Assembly: GCA_042090305.1 (NCBI GenBank)
Contig: JBELJQ010000009.1
Coordinates: 1-52,455 of the forward strand
Direction: 5' to 3'
DNA length: 52,455 bases
DNA from: TMED13 sp042090305
Lineage (GTDB): Bacteria; Pseudomonadota; Alphaproteobacteria; Methylaequorales; Methylaequoraceae
Position numbers and translations under genes: made by a program. The notes under the pieces were generated by a model. That model was not told where the DNA came from and did not search any database. It worked only from the letters and a program-made list of their open reading frames with translations. Positions 43,791 to 52,158 of this stretch are shown here, piece after piece (the first letter of the stretch is position 1; every line of letters begins with the position of its first letter).

Positions 43791-45263
43791 CTATCCAAAT
43801 AAAGATTTTGAAAGTTCATTATCAAACAGTATTGGATTTGGGTTCGAATCTTTATAATAATCACTTAAAAAATTAATGTAAATATTATATTGAGAAATCT
43901 GCTCCTCAACAAAACTACTCATGTTTTCTTCCTCAAGTTTATAAGAAAGTGTATCAACTTCCTCCATTGCTGCTGGAATTGTAGTAAATTTTTTACTTTC
44001 GAGTGACAATAATCTTTCTGAAATTTTACTATGTAATAATGAAAAGATTTTCCTAGGAAGTTCAGATGGTTTATTTCTAAAAATATGCCTCGCAGCAAAA
44101 AATCTCAGCCTCGAATCAATAAATTTTTCTGCTAATACCCATTTTTTATCCCAGTTTTCAGAATGAAATTTATGCATTGTCGTAGTATCTCTAAAATCAA
44201 GGTTCTTAGTATAGATTGTTTCTTCCTCGTAAGGTTGCACTTGACTTTTATTTTCATTATATTCTTCGGCCTCTCGTTCTAAAATACGATTAATATTTGC
44301 TAAAAATTCTTCATTATCTAATTGTCTGCATTTTAATTCTATTTCTTCATCACTGAAATCACTGTATGGGTTATATTTTTTTGCAAATTTATAATCTAAG
44401 ATAGTTGGTTGTTTATTAATTTTAATTTTTCTAAAAAAACTTTTATTTTTATAAGTGTTATATAACTCTTCATAATTAAAATTTATCAATTCACTTGGAT
44501 CATACTTTAAATCAAAGGCTAATACTTGAGATTTATAAACCGGATGTTTTAGTAAATACTTAACCATATAAATTCTATGAGAATTAAACAAATAATTATG
44601 GAGTGTGAAAACCTTTTCTTGGGTTATTTTTTTTAAAACACTATTTGGTATTGAATTGTTTAAAAAGCATCCATATAAGTCTGCGTTTCTTTCAACCAGC
44701 ATTTTCATCAAATCCATTGTAATCTTAACATCTGCAATTGCATCATGAGCATTATCACTATTGAAATTGTTTGCTTTGGCAAGATTCTCAAGCTTAAAGT
44801 TTATTTTACCATTCTCATTTTTTTGGACATTTACCTTCTCACCTCTAAAAGCATGAACCATTGTGACAAAATTATATATATCCAACCTAGAGTTGCCATT
44901 TGTATTAGTTAAGTAAGGAAACATGAAGTGTTCCCATAAAATTTGTCTAAAGAATTCCTCATCAAAGTTTATGGAATTAAAACCTACAAAGTATGAGTTC
45001 TTATATTGAGATAAAAACTTATTCATGTCTAAAAGCATTTGATAATAAGTATTAGATTCAGATAAAATATTAGATATTTTTAGCTTATTCACTTTTAATG
45101 CATTTATCGACGGTACTATATCTGGGTTTAATCTAGATCTAATATTTAAAGCTTCTATCTTATCAAAATTCTTATTAAAAACGATTATACCTGCTTGAAG
45201 TATTTGATCAAATCGAGCATCTCTTCCTGTTGTTTCAAAGTCATAGGCTATAAAATTATCCAT
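43791..45263 (-). CDS. sbcB: Exodeoxyribonuclease I (SbcB/XonA)
   Basis: A 490-residue 3'-5' single-strand DNA exonuclease. The DnaQ-like DEDDh active site is complete: D8 and E10 in AYDFETTG, D101 in SINFDEEFF, H173 and D178 in NAHDAIADV, closely matching the spacing in E. coli ExoI. FKLENLAKANNF and a C-terminal exonuclease I-specific region (about 200-475, with SRLRFFAARHIFRNKPSELP) separate it from simple DnaQ proteins. It sits between murU (8-base overlap) and trxA, the place where addB-addA are found in many alphaproteobacteria. Confidence 0.93.
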   Translation of the reverse strand: MDNFIAYDFETTGRDARFDQILQAGIIVFNKNFDKIEALNIRSRLNPDIVPSINALKVNKLKISNILSESNTYYQMLLDMNKFLSQYKNSYFVGFNSINFDEEFFRQILWEHFMFPYLTNTNGNSRLDIYNFVTMVHAFRGEKVNVQKNENGKINFKLENLAKANNFNSDNAHDAIADVKITMDLMKMLVERNADLYGCFLNNSIPNSVLKKITQEKVFTLHNYLFNSHRIYMVKYLLKHPVYKSQVLAFDLKYDPSELINFNYEELYNTYKNKSFFRKIKINKQPTILDYKFAKKYNPYSDFSDEEIELKCRQLDNEEFLANINRILEREAEEYNENKSQVQPYEEETIYTKNLDFRDTTTMHKFHSENWDKKWVLAEKFIDSRLRFFAARHIFRNKPSELPRKIFSLLHSKISERLLSLESKKFTTIPAAMEEVDTLSYKLEEENMSSFVEEQISQYNIYINFLSDYYKDSNPNPILFDNELSKSLFG

Positions 45264-45963
45264 ATTTTAAAATCCTTCGAATTTTTTCTATACTTTCAAT
45301 AGTTCCGACATGAAACCAAGGATTCTTATCATTGATCCCGTATACCTTTCTTTTTTCAATTGACTTATCAATTACTTCTTTAAGAGAAAAAATTTTTTTT
45401 TCATTACTTACTATGCTGGGATTAATTATTTGAAGTCCAGTGAAAACAAACTCTGGGTCTATTGCATTAATCAGTTGTGAGTCTTCTCCATTATCTAACA
45501 AGTCATAATCACCATTTCCCTCGTAACCAAAGAATAACTTTTTTTCTTTCATACACATTATTATATCCATCTTCTGATTATCCCATTTTTCTAATAGTTT
45601 ACTAATACTAGAATAATTAATATCTTCCCAGTAAATATCTCCATTAATTAAAATTATAGGGAATTTTTTATTTAATTTTCCTTTGATTAAACAATTTAAC
45701 AAACCACCGCCTGTTTCTAAACGAGTTTCTTCAACTACTACTTCAACCTTGGAACCAAATCTTGCAGTAGTATCAATTATTTGATCTGACAAATGAAAAG
45801 AATTTACAACTATTTTATCGAAATTTAATTTTAGAAGCTTTTCGATACTATTTTCCAATAAACTATAATCATTTACTTTGACTAAGGGTTTAGGGATTGA
45901 ATGCGTAAGTGGTAGCATTCTCTTACCTAAGCCAGCCGCAAAAATCATAGCCTGATTAATCAT
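45256..45963 (-). CDS. murU: Nucleotidyltransferase, probable MurNAc-1-phosphate uridylyltransferase
   Basis: A 235-residue sugar-nucleotidyltransferase. N-terminal AMIFAAGLGKRMLPLTHSIPKPLVKVN is the nucleotide-binding signature. ETRLETGGGLLNCL, ILINGDIYWEDI and NPWFHVGTIESI also fit MurU. With the next gene upstream (amgK-like) it would form the cell-wall recycling route in which MurNAc is phosphorylated at C1 and then uridylylated to UDP-MurNAc, bypassing fosfomycin-sensitive steps. The substrate is inferred from neighbours. It overlaps both amgK and sbcB by 8 bases. Confidence 0.88.
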   Translation of the reverse strand: MINQAMIFAAGLGKRMLPLTHSIPKPLVKVNDYSLLENSIEKLLKLNFDKIVVNSFHLSDQIIDTTARFGSKVEVVVEETRLETGGGLLNCLIKGKLNKKFPIILINGDIYWEDINYSSISKLLEKWDNQKMDIIMCMKEKKLFFGYEGNGDYDLLDNGEDSQLINAIDPEFVFTGLQIINPSIVSNEKKIFSLKEVIDKSIEKRKVYGINDKNPWFHVGTIESIEKIRRILKYG

Positions 45964-46915
45964 AATTTTTTATAATTGGTTGAATTAATCTGACGATTTC
46001 TTTAAATTTTTCATCTTTGAAGTTCTTATCAAGTAAACTAATTACACGAGGAATATGATTTAAGTAAATCTTTTTCTTATCTCTTAAAAATAATCTTTTA
46101 AATATACCCAAAACTTTTAAATGCCTTTGTATTGCAACTATTTTATAGCATAAATCAAATAAACTTTTGTCTATAAAATTAAAATTGCTTAAATAAGTAT
46201 TAACTAAATGTTTTTCGATTTCTATTGAAACATCTATTCTTGCATCTTGTGTTAGGGATACAAGATCGTATACGCATGGTCCAATCAGTGCATCTTGATA
46301 ATCAATCCATCCACATTTAAAATGTTCGCTTCTTTCCTTAAGATAAAATAAATTATCCACATGATAGTCTCTATGGATAAAAACTTTGGGAATTAACTCT
46401 ATATTTTTTAGTAATGGCTCAAACAGTGAATTGAATTCTTTTTTTAAAAACTCGCTATTTTTTTTATCCTTTTTTACAAACCAATCAAAAAATAAATCTG
46501 ATTCCTTTGTGAATTCCTTAATAGTATAAATATCAAGATTATAAGATTTATTTTCTTTATGTAATTTTATAAGCGTATTCAGGGCCAAGCTGTAAAAAGT
46601 ACTCTGTTTTTTCTTATTTATAAGTTGACTAAACTTGTTTTTGCCAAAATCTTCGATTATTAAAATATTTTTATCTTGAAGGTTTAATATTATTTTTGGA
46701 ATTGAAACAATATCATTAAGCATTTTAGAAACTTTAATAAAGTTCTCTAAACTGACGGAATTGTCATCATACATTAAAACACACTTTTGCGAAAATACAT
46801 AAATATTGAAATACTTTCTATTTGACGCATCTCCAGCTAGAAATTTAAGATTACTAAAATCTATTTTTTCTTCCAAAAGTATATTATTTAATTTTAATTC
46901 AACTTTATTATTCAT
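45956..46915 (-). CDS. amgK: Anomeric MurNAc/GlcNAc kinase (AmgK-like phosphotransferase)
   Basis: A 319-residue APH-fold kinase. The catalytic loop is VFIHRDYHVDNLFYL and the metal site is GWIDYQDALIGPCVYDLVSLTQDARI. FLAGDASNRKYFNIYV lies at the nucleotide-binding N-lobe. Homologues next to murU and tsaE phosphorylate MurNAc or GlcNAc at C1 in peptidoglycan recycling. The gene overlaps tsaE by 4 and murU by 8 bases, so the three are translationally coupled. Annotation as an aminoglycoside kinase would be a fold-level label only. Confidence 0.88.
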   Translation of the reverse strand: MNNKVELKLNNILLEEKIDFSNLKFLAGDASNRKYFNIYVFSQKCVLMYDDNSVSLENFIKVSKMLNDIVSIPKIILNLQDKNILIIEDFGKNKFSQLINKKKQSTFYSLALNTLIKLHKENKSYNLDIYTIKEFTKESDLFFDWFVKKDKKNSEFLKKEFNSLFEPLLKNIELIPKVFIHRDYHVDNLFYLKERSEHFKCGWIDYQDALIGPCVYDLVSLTQDARIDVSIEIEKHLVNTYLSNFNFIDKSLFDLCYKIVAIQRHLKVLGIFKRLFLRDKKKIYLNHIPRVISLLDKNFKDEKFKEIVRLIQPIIKNYD

Positions 46916-47352
46916 ATATCAATCTTCATGTCTATAGGTATAAGCGATAATTCAACATTACCAGCCTTTTCTTTCATAAAAATATCAATACGCTTTTTTG
47001 GTAAAATTTCCTCTATTATTTCTGGCCATTCAATTATAATGCAATCATTCATGGCAAGTTCAAAGTCTAAATTATAAATCTCAGATTTATCTCTTAATCT
47101 ATATAAATCATAATGCCACACTCTTATTGTCTTAAATTCATAGGTATTGACTAGAGAAAAGGTGGGGCTTTTTACATTAAGTTTAGAATTAGATAGTTTT
47201 CTCAATGCATATCTTACAAGTGTTGTTTTTCCAACACCAAGCTCTCCTCTAATGCAAATACATGTTTTTGGCAATAAATATTTGACGAGTTTAGTAGAGA
47301 ATTTCTCTGTATCTTCTAAGGTTTTTAAAAAAAATTTAAAATGGTCTTTCAT
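46912..47352 (-). CDS. tsaE: tRNA t6A biosynthesis ATPase TsaE
   Basis: A 146-residue P-loop ATPase required with TsaB/C/D for the N6-threonylcarbamoyladenosine modification of tRNAs reading ANN codons. Walker A GELGVGKTT at 36-44, SPTFSLVNTYE (switch I-like), WHYDLYRLRDKSEI and IIIEWPEII. It heads the minus-strand operon tsaE-amgK-murU-sbcB-trxA and is divergent from the ferredoxin reductase gene with 48 bases between starts. Confidence 0.95.
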   Translation of the reverse strand: MKDHFKFFLKTLEDTEKFSTKLVKYLLPKTCICIRGELGVGKTTLVRYALRKLSNSKLNVKSPTFSLVNTYEFKTIRVWHYDLYRLRDKSEIYNLDFELAMNDCIIIEWPEIIEEILPKKRIDIFMKEKAGNVELSLIPIDMKIDI

Positions 47353-47400
47353 TTTGTTTTATTATTCTAATATAAATATACTTAGACTTAAATATTTAAA

Positions 47401-48411
47401 ATGAAACAAATTAATACTGATGTTTTAATAATAGGTGCTGGACCAGTTGGTCTCTTTTCTGTTTTTCAGTTAGGACAATTGGGAATAAAATCCTGCGTTG
47501 TCGACAGTTTGGATAAAATTGGGGGACAGTGTGCAGAACTTTATCCCGAAAAGCCCATTTATGATATTCCCGGTTATCCGTTGATACTCGCGCAGGATCT
47601 GGTAAACAATTTAATGAGTCAAATAGAGCCATTTAATTCAACTATTTTTTTAAAGCAACGAGTTGAAAAGGTATCTCCAACTAATGATGAATTTATCATT
47701 GATACCTCTGAAGGGAAAAAAATAGTAGCCAAGTGTATTTTTATTGCCGCAGGTAATGGAGTATTCGGACCAAACAAGCCTCCATTAACCAATATTAATG
47801 AATTTGAAAATAAATCTGTTTTTTATAGTGTTAATTTAAAAGAAAAATTTAAAGATAAGACTTTGGCAATCGCTGGAGGGGGTGACTCAGCTGTTGATTG
47901 GGCCATTGAATTATCAAAAATAGCAAAAAAGATATATTTTATTCATAGGAGAACAAAATTACGTGCAGCACAAGGTAATGTCAAAATATTGAATGAATTG
48001 AGTGATAAAAAGTTAGTAGAAATGGTTATTCCCTATCAAATAGATTCTTTGATTGGACAAAATGGTATGATTGAAAAACTTGTTGTTAGAGACCTTGAGG
48101 AAAGAAAGTTAGAGCTGGCAATTGATTTTTTTCTTCCATTCTATGGTCTTTCAACTGAACTTGGACCTATAAGTAATTGGGGACTTGAATTAGAGAAAAA
48201 AATATTAAAAGTGAACCAGACCTCCTGTCAAACCTCTGAAGATGGAATCTACGCAATTGGTGATATATGCAATTATCCTGGTAAGTTAAAATTAATTTTA
48301 TCTGGGTTTTCAGAGGCAGCAATAGCTTCGCATCACTGTTTTAACAGAATTTTTCCAAATAAATCTTTACATTTCGAGTATTCCACTACTAAAGGAATAA
48401 ATAAGGTCTAG
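47401..48411 (+). CDS. Ferredoxin/flavodoxin-NADP+ reductase (thioredoxin reductase-like)
   Basis: A 336-residue FAD/NADPH flavoprotein of the TrxR-like FNR type. FAD site GAGPVGLFSVFQLG near residue 12, GGQCAELYPEKPIYDIPG, NADPH site LAIAGGGDSAVDWAIEL with IHRRTKLRA. The FAD-binding end is YAIGDICNYPGKLKLILSGF. The CxxC of thioredoxin reductases is missing, which fits the ferredoxin-NADP reductase subgroup. Electrons would move between NADPH and ferredoxin. It overlaps ahcY at the 3' end by 4 bases. Confidence 0.92.
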   Translation: MKQINTDVLIIGAGPVGLFSVFQLGQLGIKSCVVDSLDKIGGQCAELYPEKPIYDIPGYPLILAQDLVNNLMSQIEPFNSTIFLKQRVEKVSPTNDEFIIDTSEGKKIVAKCIFIAAGNGVFGPNKPPLTNINEFENKSVFYSVNLKEKFKDKTLAIAGGGDSAVDWAIELSKIAKKIYFIHRRTKLRAAQGNVKILNELSDKKLVEMVIPYQIDSLIGQNGMIEKLVVRDLEERKLELAIDFFLPFYGLSTELGPISNWGLELEKKILKVNQTSCQTSEDGIYAIGDICNYPGKLKLILSGFSEAAIASHHCFNRIFPNKSLHFEYSTTKGINKV

Positions 48412-49694
48412 TATCTATACTCGTCTGATTTAAAAGGCCCTCCGACTGGAACATTAATATACTTACTTTGCTTGCTAGATAAAGTTGTAAGCATAGCTCC
48501 TATCTTTTCCAAATGTATACTTGCTACTTTCTCGTCTAGTTTTTTTGGAAGCACATATACCTTTTTTTCATAATTTTTAAAGTTTTTCCATAGTTCAATT
48601 TGTGCTAAAACTTGGTTTGAAAAAGAGGCCGACATGACAAAACTTGGGTGCCCAGTAGCGCAACCTAAATTTACAAGTCTTCCTTCGGCAAGTAATATTA
48701 TCTTTTTCCCATCAGGAAATTCTATTTCATCAACCTGTGGCTTCACATTATCCCATTTATGGTTCCTAAGTGCTTCAACTTGAATTTCAGAGTCAAAATG
48801 ACCAATATTGCAGACAATACTTCTATCTTTCATATCCCTCATATGTTCAATAGTAATTACATCTACATTTCCAGTTGCAGTAACAAAAATATCCGCTTTT
48901 TTAGAAGCATCGTTCATTGTGGCCACTTCATATCCATCCATTGCTGCTTGGAGGGCACATATTGGGTCTACTTCTGTAACTAAAACTCTACAGCCTGCAT
49001 TTCTTAAACTTTCAGCCGAGCCTTTTCCCACATCACCATAACCAGCAACAACTGCAACTTTTCCTGCCATCATTACGTCAGTTGCTCTTCTTATACCATC
49101 GACAAGACTCTCTCTACAACCATACTTATTATCAAACTTTGATTTTGTAACAGAATCATTTACATTAATTGATGGAACCATTAACGAACCACTTTTTTCC
49201 ATTTCTAAAAGCCTCAATACGCCTGTTGTTGTCTCTTCGGATAACCCTTTGACATCTTTTAGATATTCTGGATACTTCTCGTGCATTAATTTTGTCAAAT
49301 CTCCACCATCATCAAGAATCATATTAGGTTTCCATCCATCAGGACCATCTACAGTCTGTTCTATACACCACCAGAATTCTTCTTCGGTTTCACCTTTCCA
49401 AGCAAAAACTGGAATATCCGCCTTTGCAATCGCTGCTGCAGCTTGATCCTGAGTTGAATATATATTACATGAACTCCATCTAACAGTCGCACCTAAATCC
49501 ATCAAAGTTTCAATTAACACAGCTGTTTGAATTGTCATATGAAGACATCCAGCTATTCTTGCACCAGTTAAGGGTTTTGAATCTTTATATTCTTCTCTAA
49601 GTTGCATTAAACCAGGCATCTCTGTCTCCGCAATCTTAATTTCTTTCCTTCCCCAATCGGCTAGCGATATATCTTTAACTTTAAAATCACTCAT
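48408..49694 (-). CDS. ahcY: Adenosylhomocysteinase
   Basis: A 428-residue NAD-dependent enzyme that splits S-adenosylhomocysteine into adenosine and homocysteine. GCLHMTIQTAVLIETL, NVNDSVTKSKFDNKYGCRESL, NAD site GYGDVGKGSAESLRNAGCRV, CNIGHFDSEI and a C-terminal PVGGPFKSDEYRY are all present. AGGAGA precedes the ATG. It is the last gene of the rapZ-EIIA-[HPr-EI]-ahcY operon, overlapping the ptsI fusion by 4 bases. The link of ahcY to the regulatory PTS is a conserved alphaproteobacterial arrangement. Confidence 0.98.
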   Translation of the reverse strand: MSDFKVKDISLADWGRKEIKIAETEMPGLMQLREEYKDSKPLTGARIAGCLHMTIQTAVLIETLMDLGATVRWSSCNIYSTQDQAAAAIAKADIPVFAWKGETEEEFWWCIEQTVDGPDGWKPNMILDDGGDLTKLMHEKYPEYLKDVKGLSEETTTGVLRLLEMEKSGSLMVPSINVNDSVTKSKFDNKYGCRESLVDGIRRATDVMMAGKVAVVAGYGDVGKGSAESLRNAGCRVLVTEVDPICALQAAMDGYEVATMNDASKKADIFVTATGNVDVITIEHMRDMKDRSIVCNIGHFDSEIQVEALRNHKWDNVKPQVDEIEFPDGKKIILLAEGRLVNLGCATGHPSFVMSASFSNQVLAQIELWKNFKNYEKKVYVLPKKLDEKVASIHLEKIGAMLTTLSSKQSKYINVPVGGPFKSDEYRY

Positions 49695-51754
49695 GTCTCT
49701 CCTAACTTTATTTTATTGGAAATATAATTTCTATAATTATCCAATTTCTTTTTTATAAGGACATTATCATGATCTTTTAAAATTTCATTAGAAATTTTTT
49801 TTGCCTCTTCAAAACTAATATTACTGAGAAACTGTTTTATCTTTAGAATACTAGATATACCCATTGATAAGGATGTTATATTAAGCCCAACTAGAATTTG
49901 TGTAAATAATGTATCACCAGCCATTTCTCCACAAATACTTACTGGTATATTATTATTGTGAGCAGACATAGTTGTTAGGTTAATCAATTTTAAAACGGAT
50001 GGATGAGTGGGGTCATAGATATTTGCAACCTCTTCATCTCCTCGATCAGTAGCAAGTGTATACATAGTAAGATCATTTGTTCCAATTGCAAAAAAATCAC
50101 AATACTTTCCAAGTGACTCTGATATTAAAGCTGCAGCAGGAGTTTCTATTAGAACACCTATCTGTGGAATTTTAAACTTTTTTTTTTTCTTTATTAACTC
50201 AGTTGATACTTCTTTAATTAATTTCTTTGTTTCAACTAATTCAAGCTCATTAGAAACCATTGGTAGCATTATTCTAATATTACCATAGTAACTTGACCTC
50301 AGAATTGCTGATAATTGCTTTTTAAAAATTTTTGGATAAGCCAAGGTCAATCTTATTGCCCTCAGTCCTAATGCAGGATTTGGTGATTTATTTAAAAACT
50401 TCTCTATTGAAGGTACTTTTTTATCATTACCAACATCAAGAGTTCTTATAGTTAGTGGTCTACCTTTTAAGTATTTAAGAGTTTTTCTAATTGATAAAAA
50501 CTGTTCTTGCTCAGTAGGCATTCTTTTCTTATTCATAAATAAATATTCACTTCTATAAAGTCCAATTCCGTCTATACCCTTCTTTATTGATTCCCTTACC
50601 TCAGCTTCATTATCAACATTAGCTTCAATCTTAATTTTTTTTCCATCTATTGTTTTAGGGACTATGTTTGCAAATGAATCAAGTTTTTTTTCTTGATATT
50701 TCTTTTCCTCTATTTTTTTTTTATATGATGACAATGTCGTATTTGTTGGATTAGAAATTAAAATACCTTTTTCACCATCTATTATTAATTCTTCATTGTT
50801 TTTTAAATTTTTTAAGGTATTTTTTACGCCAACAATTGTTGGAATCGATAAAGATCTTGCTACTATAGCAAAATGCCCTTCTGGACCACCAAGTCCACTT
50901 ACCAGCCCAACGAATTTCGTTTTGGATTCTGTAAATAAATCAGCTGGGCCAAGTTCGGGGGCGACTAAAATTTGGTTTGCTCTAGCCTTATTAGAAAATT
51001 TATTTTTTTTTTGAAGATTATCCAATATTCTTTTGCAAACATCTCTTACATCATCGAATCTATCCCTCAGGTAATCATCCTTCATTCTTTTAAAAATTTT
51101 AAAATGCTTATTTAATTCTTCATTAATTGCGAATTCGGCATTAATTAGGTCTTTACTTATTCTCTTTTTTGCATCTTTTATTAGTGAGGATGAACTAAGT
51201 ATTGAAATATTTGCTTCTAAGACTAATTTCATCTCACCATAAACTTCATTCTTTGAGACATGAATTTTTTTGATTATTTTTTTTAAGTCTTGAATTGTTT
51301 GTTTCACAGCTTTTTCAAGACGTGAAACTTCACTTTTTATGTTTGATATTGAAATATTATATTCAGAATGTGATAAGTCAGATTCATTCTTTAAAATACA
51401 GTTGCCAATAGCAAAACCTGCTGATACCCCTATCCCTTTGATTATTTTTTCTTTCTTCAAATTCTCTGACAACGGTTTCTCTTCTCCAAAATTATTTTTT
51501 ATTAAATCAATTAATCTACTGAGGTCCTTATTTGCATTTTCTCCAACACATTGAACCCTAATTTCAGTACCTTTTGAAGCAGCAAGTGTCATCAAGCCTA
51601 ATAATGATGTTCCATTGACTGTATTATTACCTTTTCTTACAATAAATTTGGATTTGCATTTTGAGGTTAGATTTACAAATTTTGCCGCCGCTCTAGCATG
51701 TAAACCTAGTCTGTTTGTGATAAGTATTTTTTTTTCTAGTCTTTTTTCTTGCAA
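49691..51754 (-). CDS. ptsI: HPr-enzyme I fusion phosphotransferase
   Basis: A 687-residue fusion of the two general PTS proteins. Residues 1-90 are HPr: phosphoacceptor H19 in NRLGLHARAAAKFV and S50 in VNGTSLLGLM, equivalent to the HPr-kinase target Ser46. EI starts near 104 (IIKGIGVSAGFAIGNC). Its phosphorylated histidine is H294 in GGPEGHFAIVARSL. The PEP-binding part follows: GLYRSEYLFM, GNIRIMLPMVS, FAIGTNDL and CGEMAGD with the active cysteine. There is no GAF domain, unlike EI-Ntr. Start is TTG inside the EIIA gene. It likely phosphorylates EIIA(Man) and PtsN. Confidence 0.93.
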   Translation of the reverse strand: MQEKRLEKKILITNRLGLHARAAAKFVNLTSKCKSKFIVRKGNNTVNGTSLLGLMTLAASKGTEIRVQCVGENANKDLSRLIDLIKNNFGEEKPLSENLKKEKIIKGIGVSAGFAIGNCILKNESDLSHSEYNISISNIKSEVSRLEKAVKQTIQDLKKIIKKIHVSKNEVYGEMKLVLEANISILSSSSLIKDAKKRISKDLINAEFAINEELNKHFKIFKRMKDDYLRDRFDDVRDVCKRILDNLQKKNKFSNKARANQILVAPELGPADLFTESKTKFVGLVSGLGGPEGHFAIVARSLSIPTIVGVKNTLKNLKNNEELIIDGEKGILISNPTNTTLSSYKKKIEEKKYQEKKLDSFANIVPKTIDGKKIKIEANVDNEAEVRESIKKGIDGIGLYRSEYLFMNKKRMPTEQEQFLSIRKTLKYLKGRPLTIRTLDVGNDKKVPSIEKFLNKSPNPALGLRAIRLTLAYPKIFKKQLSAILRSSYYGNIRIMLPMVSNELELVETKKLIKEVSTELIKKKKKFKIPQIGVLIETPAAALISESLGKYCDFFAIGTNDLTMYTLATDRGDEEVANIYDPTHPSVLKLINLTTMSAHNNNIPVSICGEMAGDTLFTQILVGLNITSLSMGISSILKIKQFLSNISFEEAKKISNEILKDHDNVLIKKKLDNYRNYISNKIKLGET

Positions 51755-52158
51755 TCTTTGGAATCCTCAAAAAAAGCAGAAGCAACGCTAATATACTTTC
51801 GACCAGAGTCTTGTGACTTTTTAATTACTTCTTTCAAAGTAAGTTTTTTTCTCAGCGACATCATTTTTATTAACATCGGTAAGTTTACTCCTGCAACTAC
51901 TTCTATTTTCTCATCCTTCATAACAGATAAAGCTAAATTAGATGGAGTTCCTCCAAACATATCTGTTAAAACAATCACACCGTTACCTGTTTCAGCCTTT
52001 TTTACTGATTCTAAAATCTGGTTTCTTTTCTTTTCCATATCGTCGTCCGGAAAAATTGAAACAGCAAAAACTCTATCTTGTTTACCGACTATATGCTCAA
52101 GAACCTTAAGAAATTCTTTTGCAATATTTTCATGACTAACTATTACAACACCAATCAT
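51736..52158 (-). CDS. PTS EIIA component, mannose family (regulatory)
   Basis: A 140-residue EIIA of the mannose/sorbose class. H9 in GVVIVSHENIAKEF is the expected phosphorylation site; GVIVLTDMFGGTPSNLAL and VVAGVNLPMLIKM are the typical core. No EIIB, EIIC or EIID genes are near, so in alphaproteobacteria this is considered a regulatory rather than a sugar-importing protein. It lies between rapZ (ATGA overlap) and the HPr-EI fusion (19-base overlap), all co-translated. Confidence 0.94.
   Translation of the reverse strand: MIGVVIVSHENIAKEFLKVLEHIVGKQDRVFAVSIFPDDDMEKKRNQILESVKKAETGNGVIVLTDMFGGTPSNLALSVMKDEKIEVVAGVNLPMLIKMMSLRKKLTLKEVIKKSQDSGRKYISVASAFFEDSKDCKKKD

Noticed and set aside
43454..43864. 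Longer thioredoxin start at 43864
   Set aside because: The extra 29 residues are non-conserved and lie in the sbcB gene. The ATG at 43777 has an AGGAG ribosome-binding site and gives the standard length.
45956..46915. Aminoglycoside resistance kinase
   Set aside because: Only the fold matches. Position between tsaE and a murU-like gene supports a cell-wall recycling sugar kinase instead.
48408..49694. SAH riboswitch upstream of ahcY
   Set aside because: The ahcY start overlaps the HPr-EI gene by 4 bases, so no leader exists for a riboswitch.
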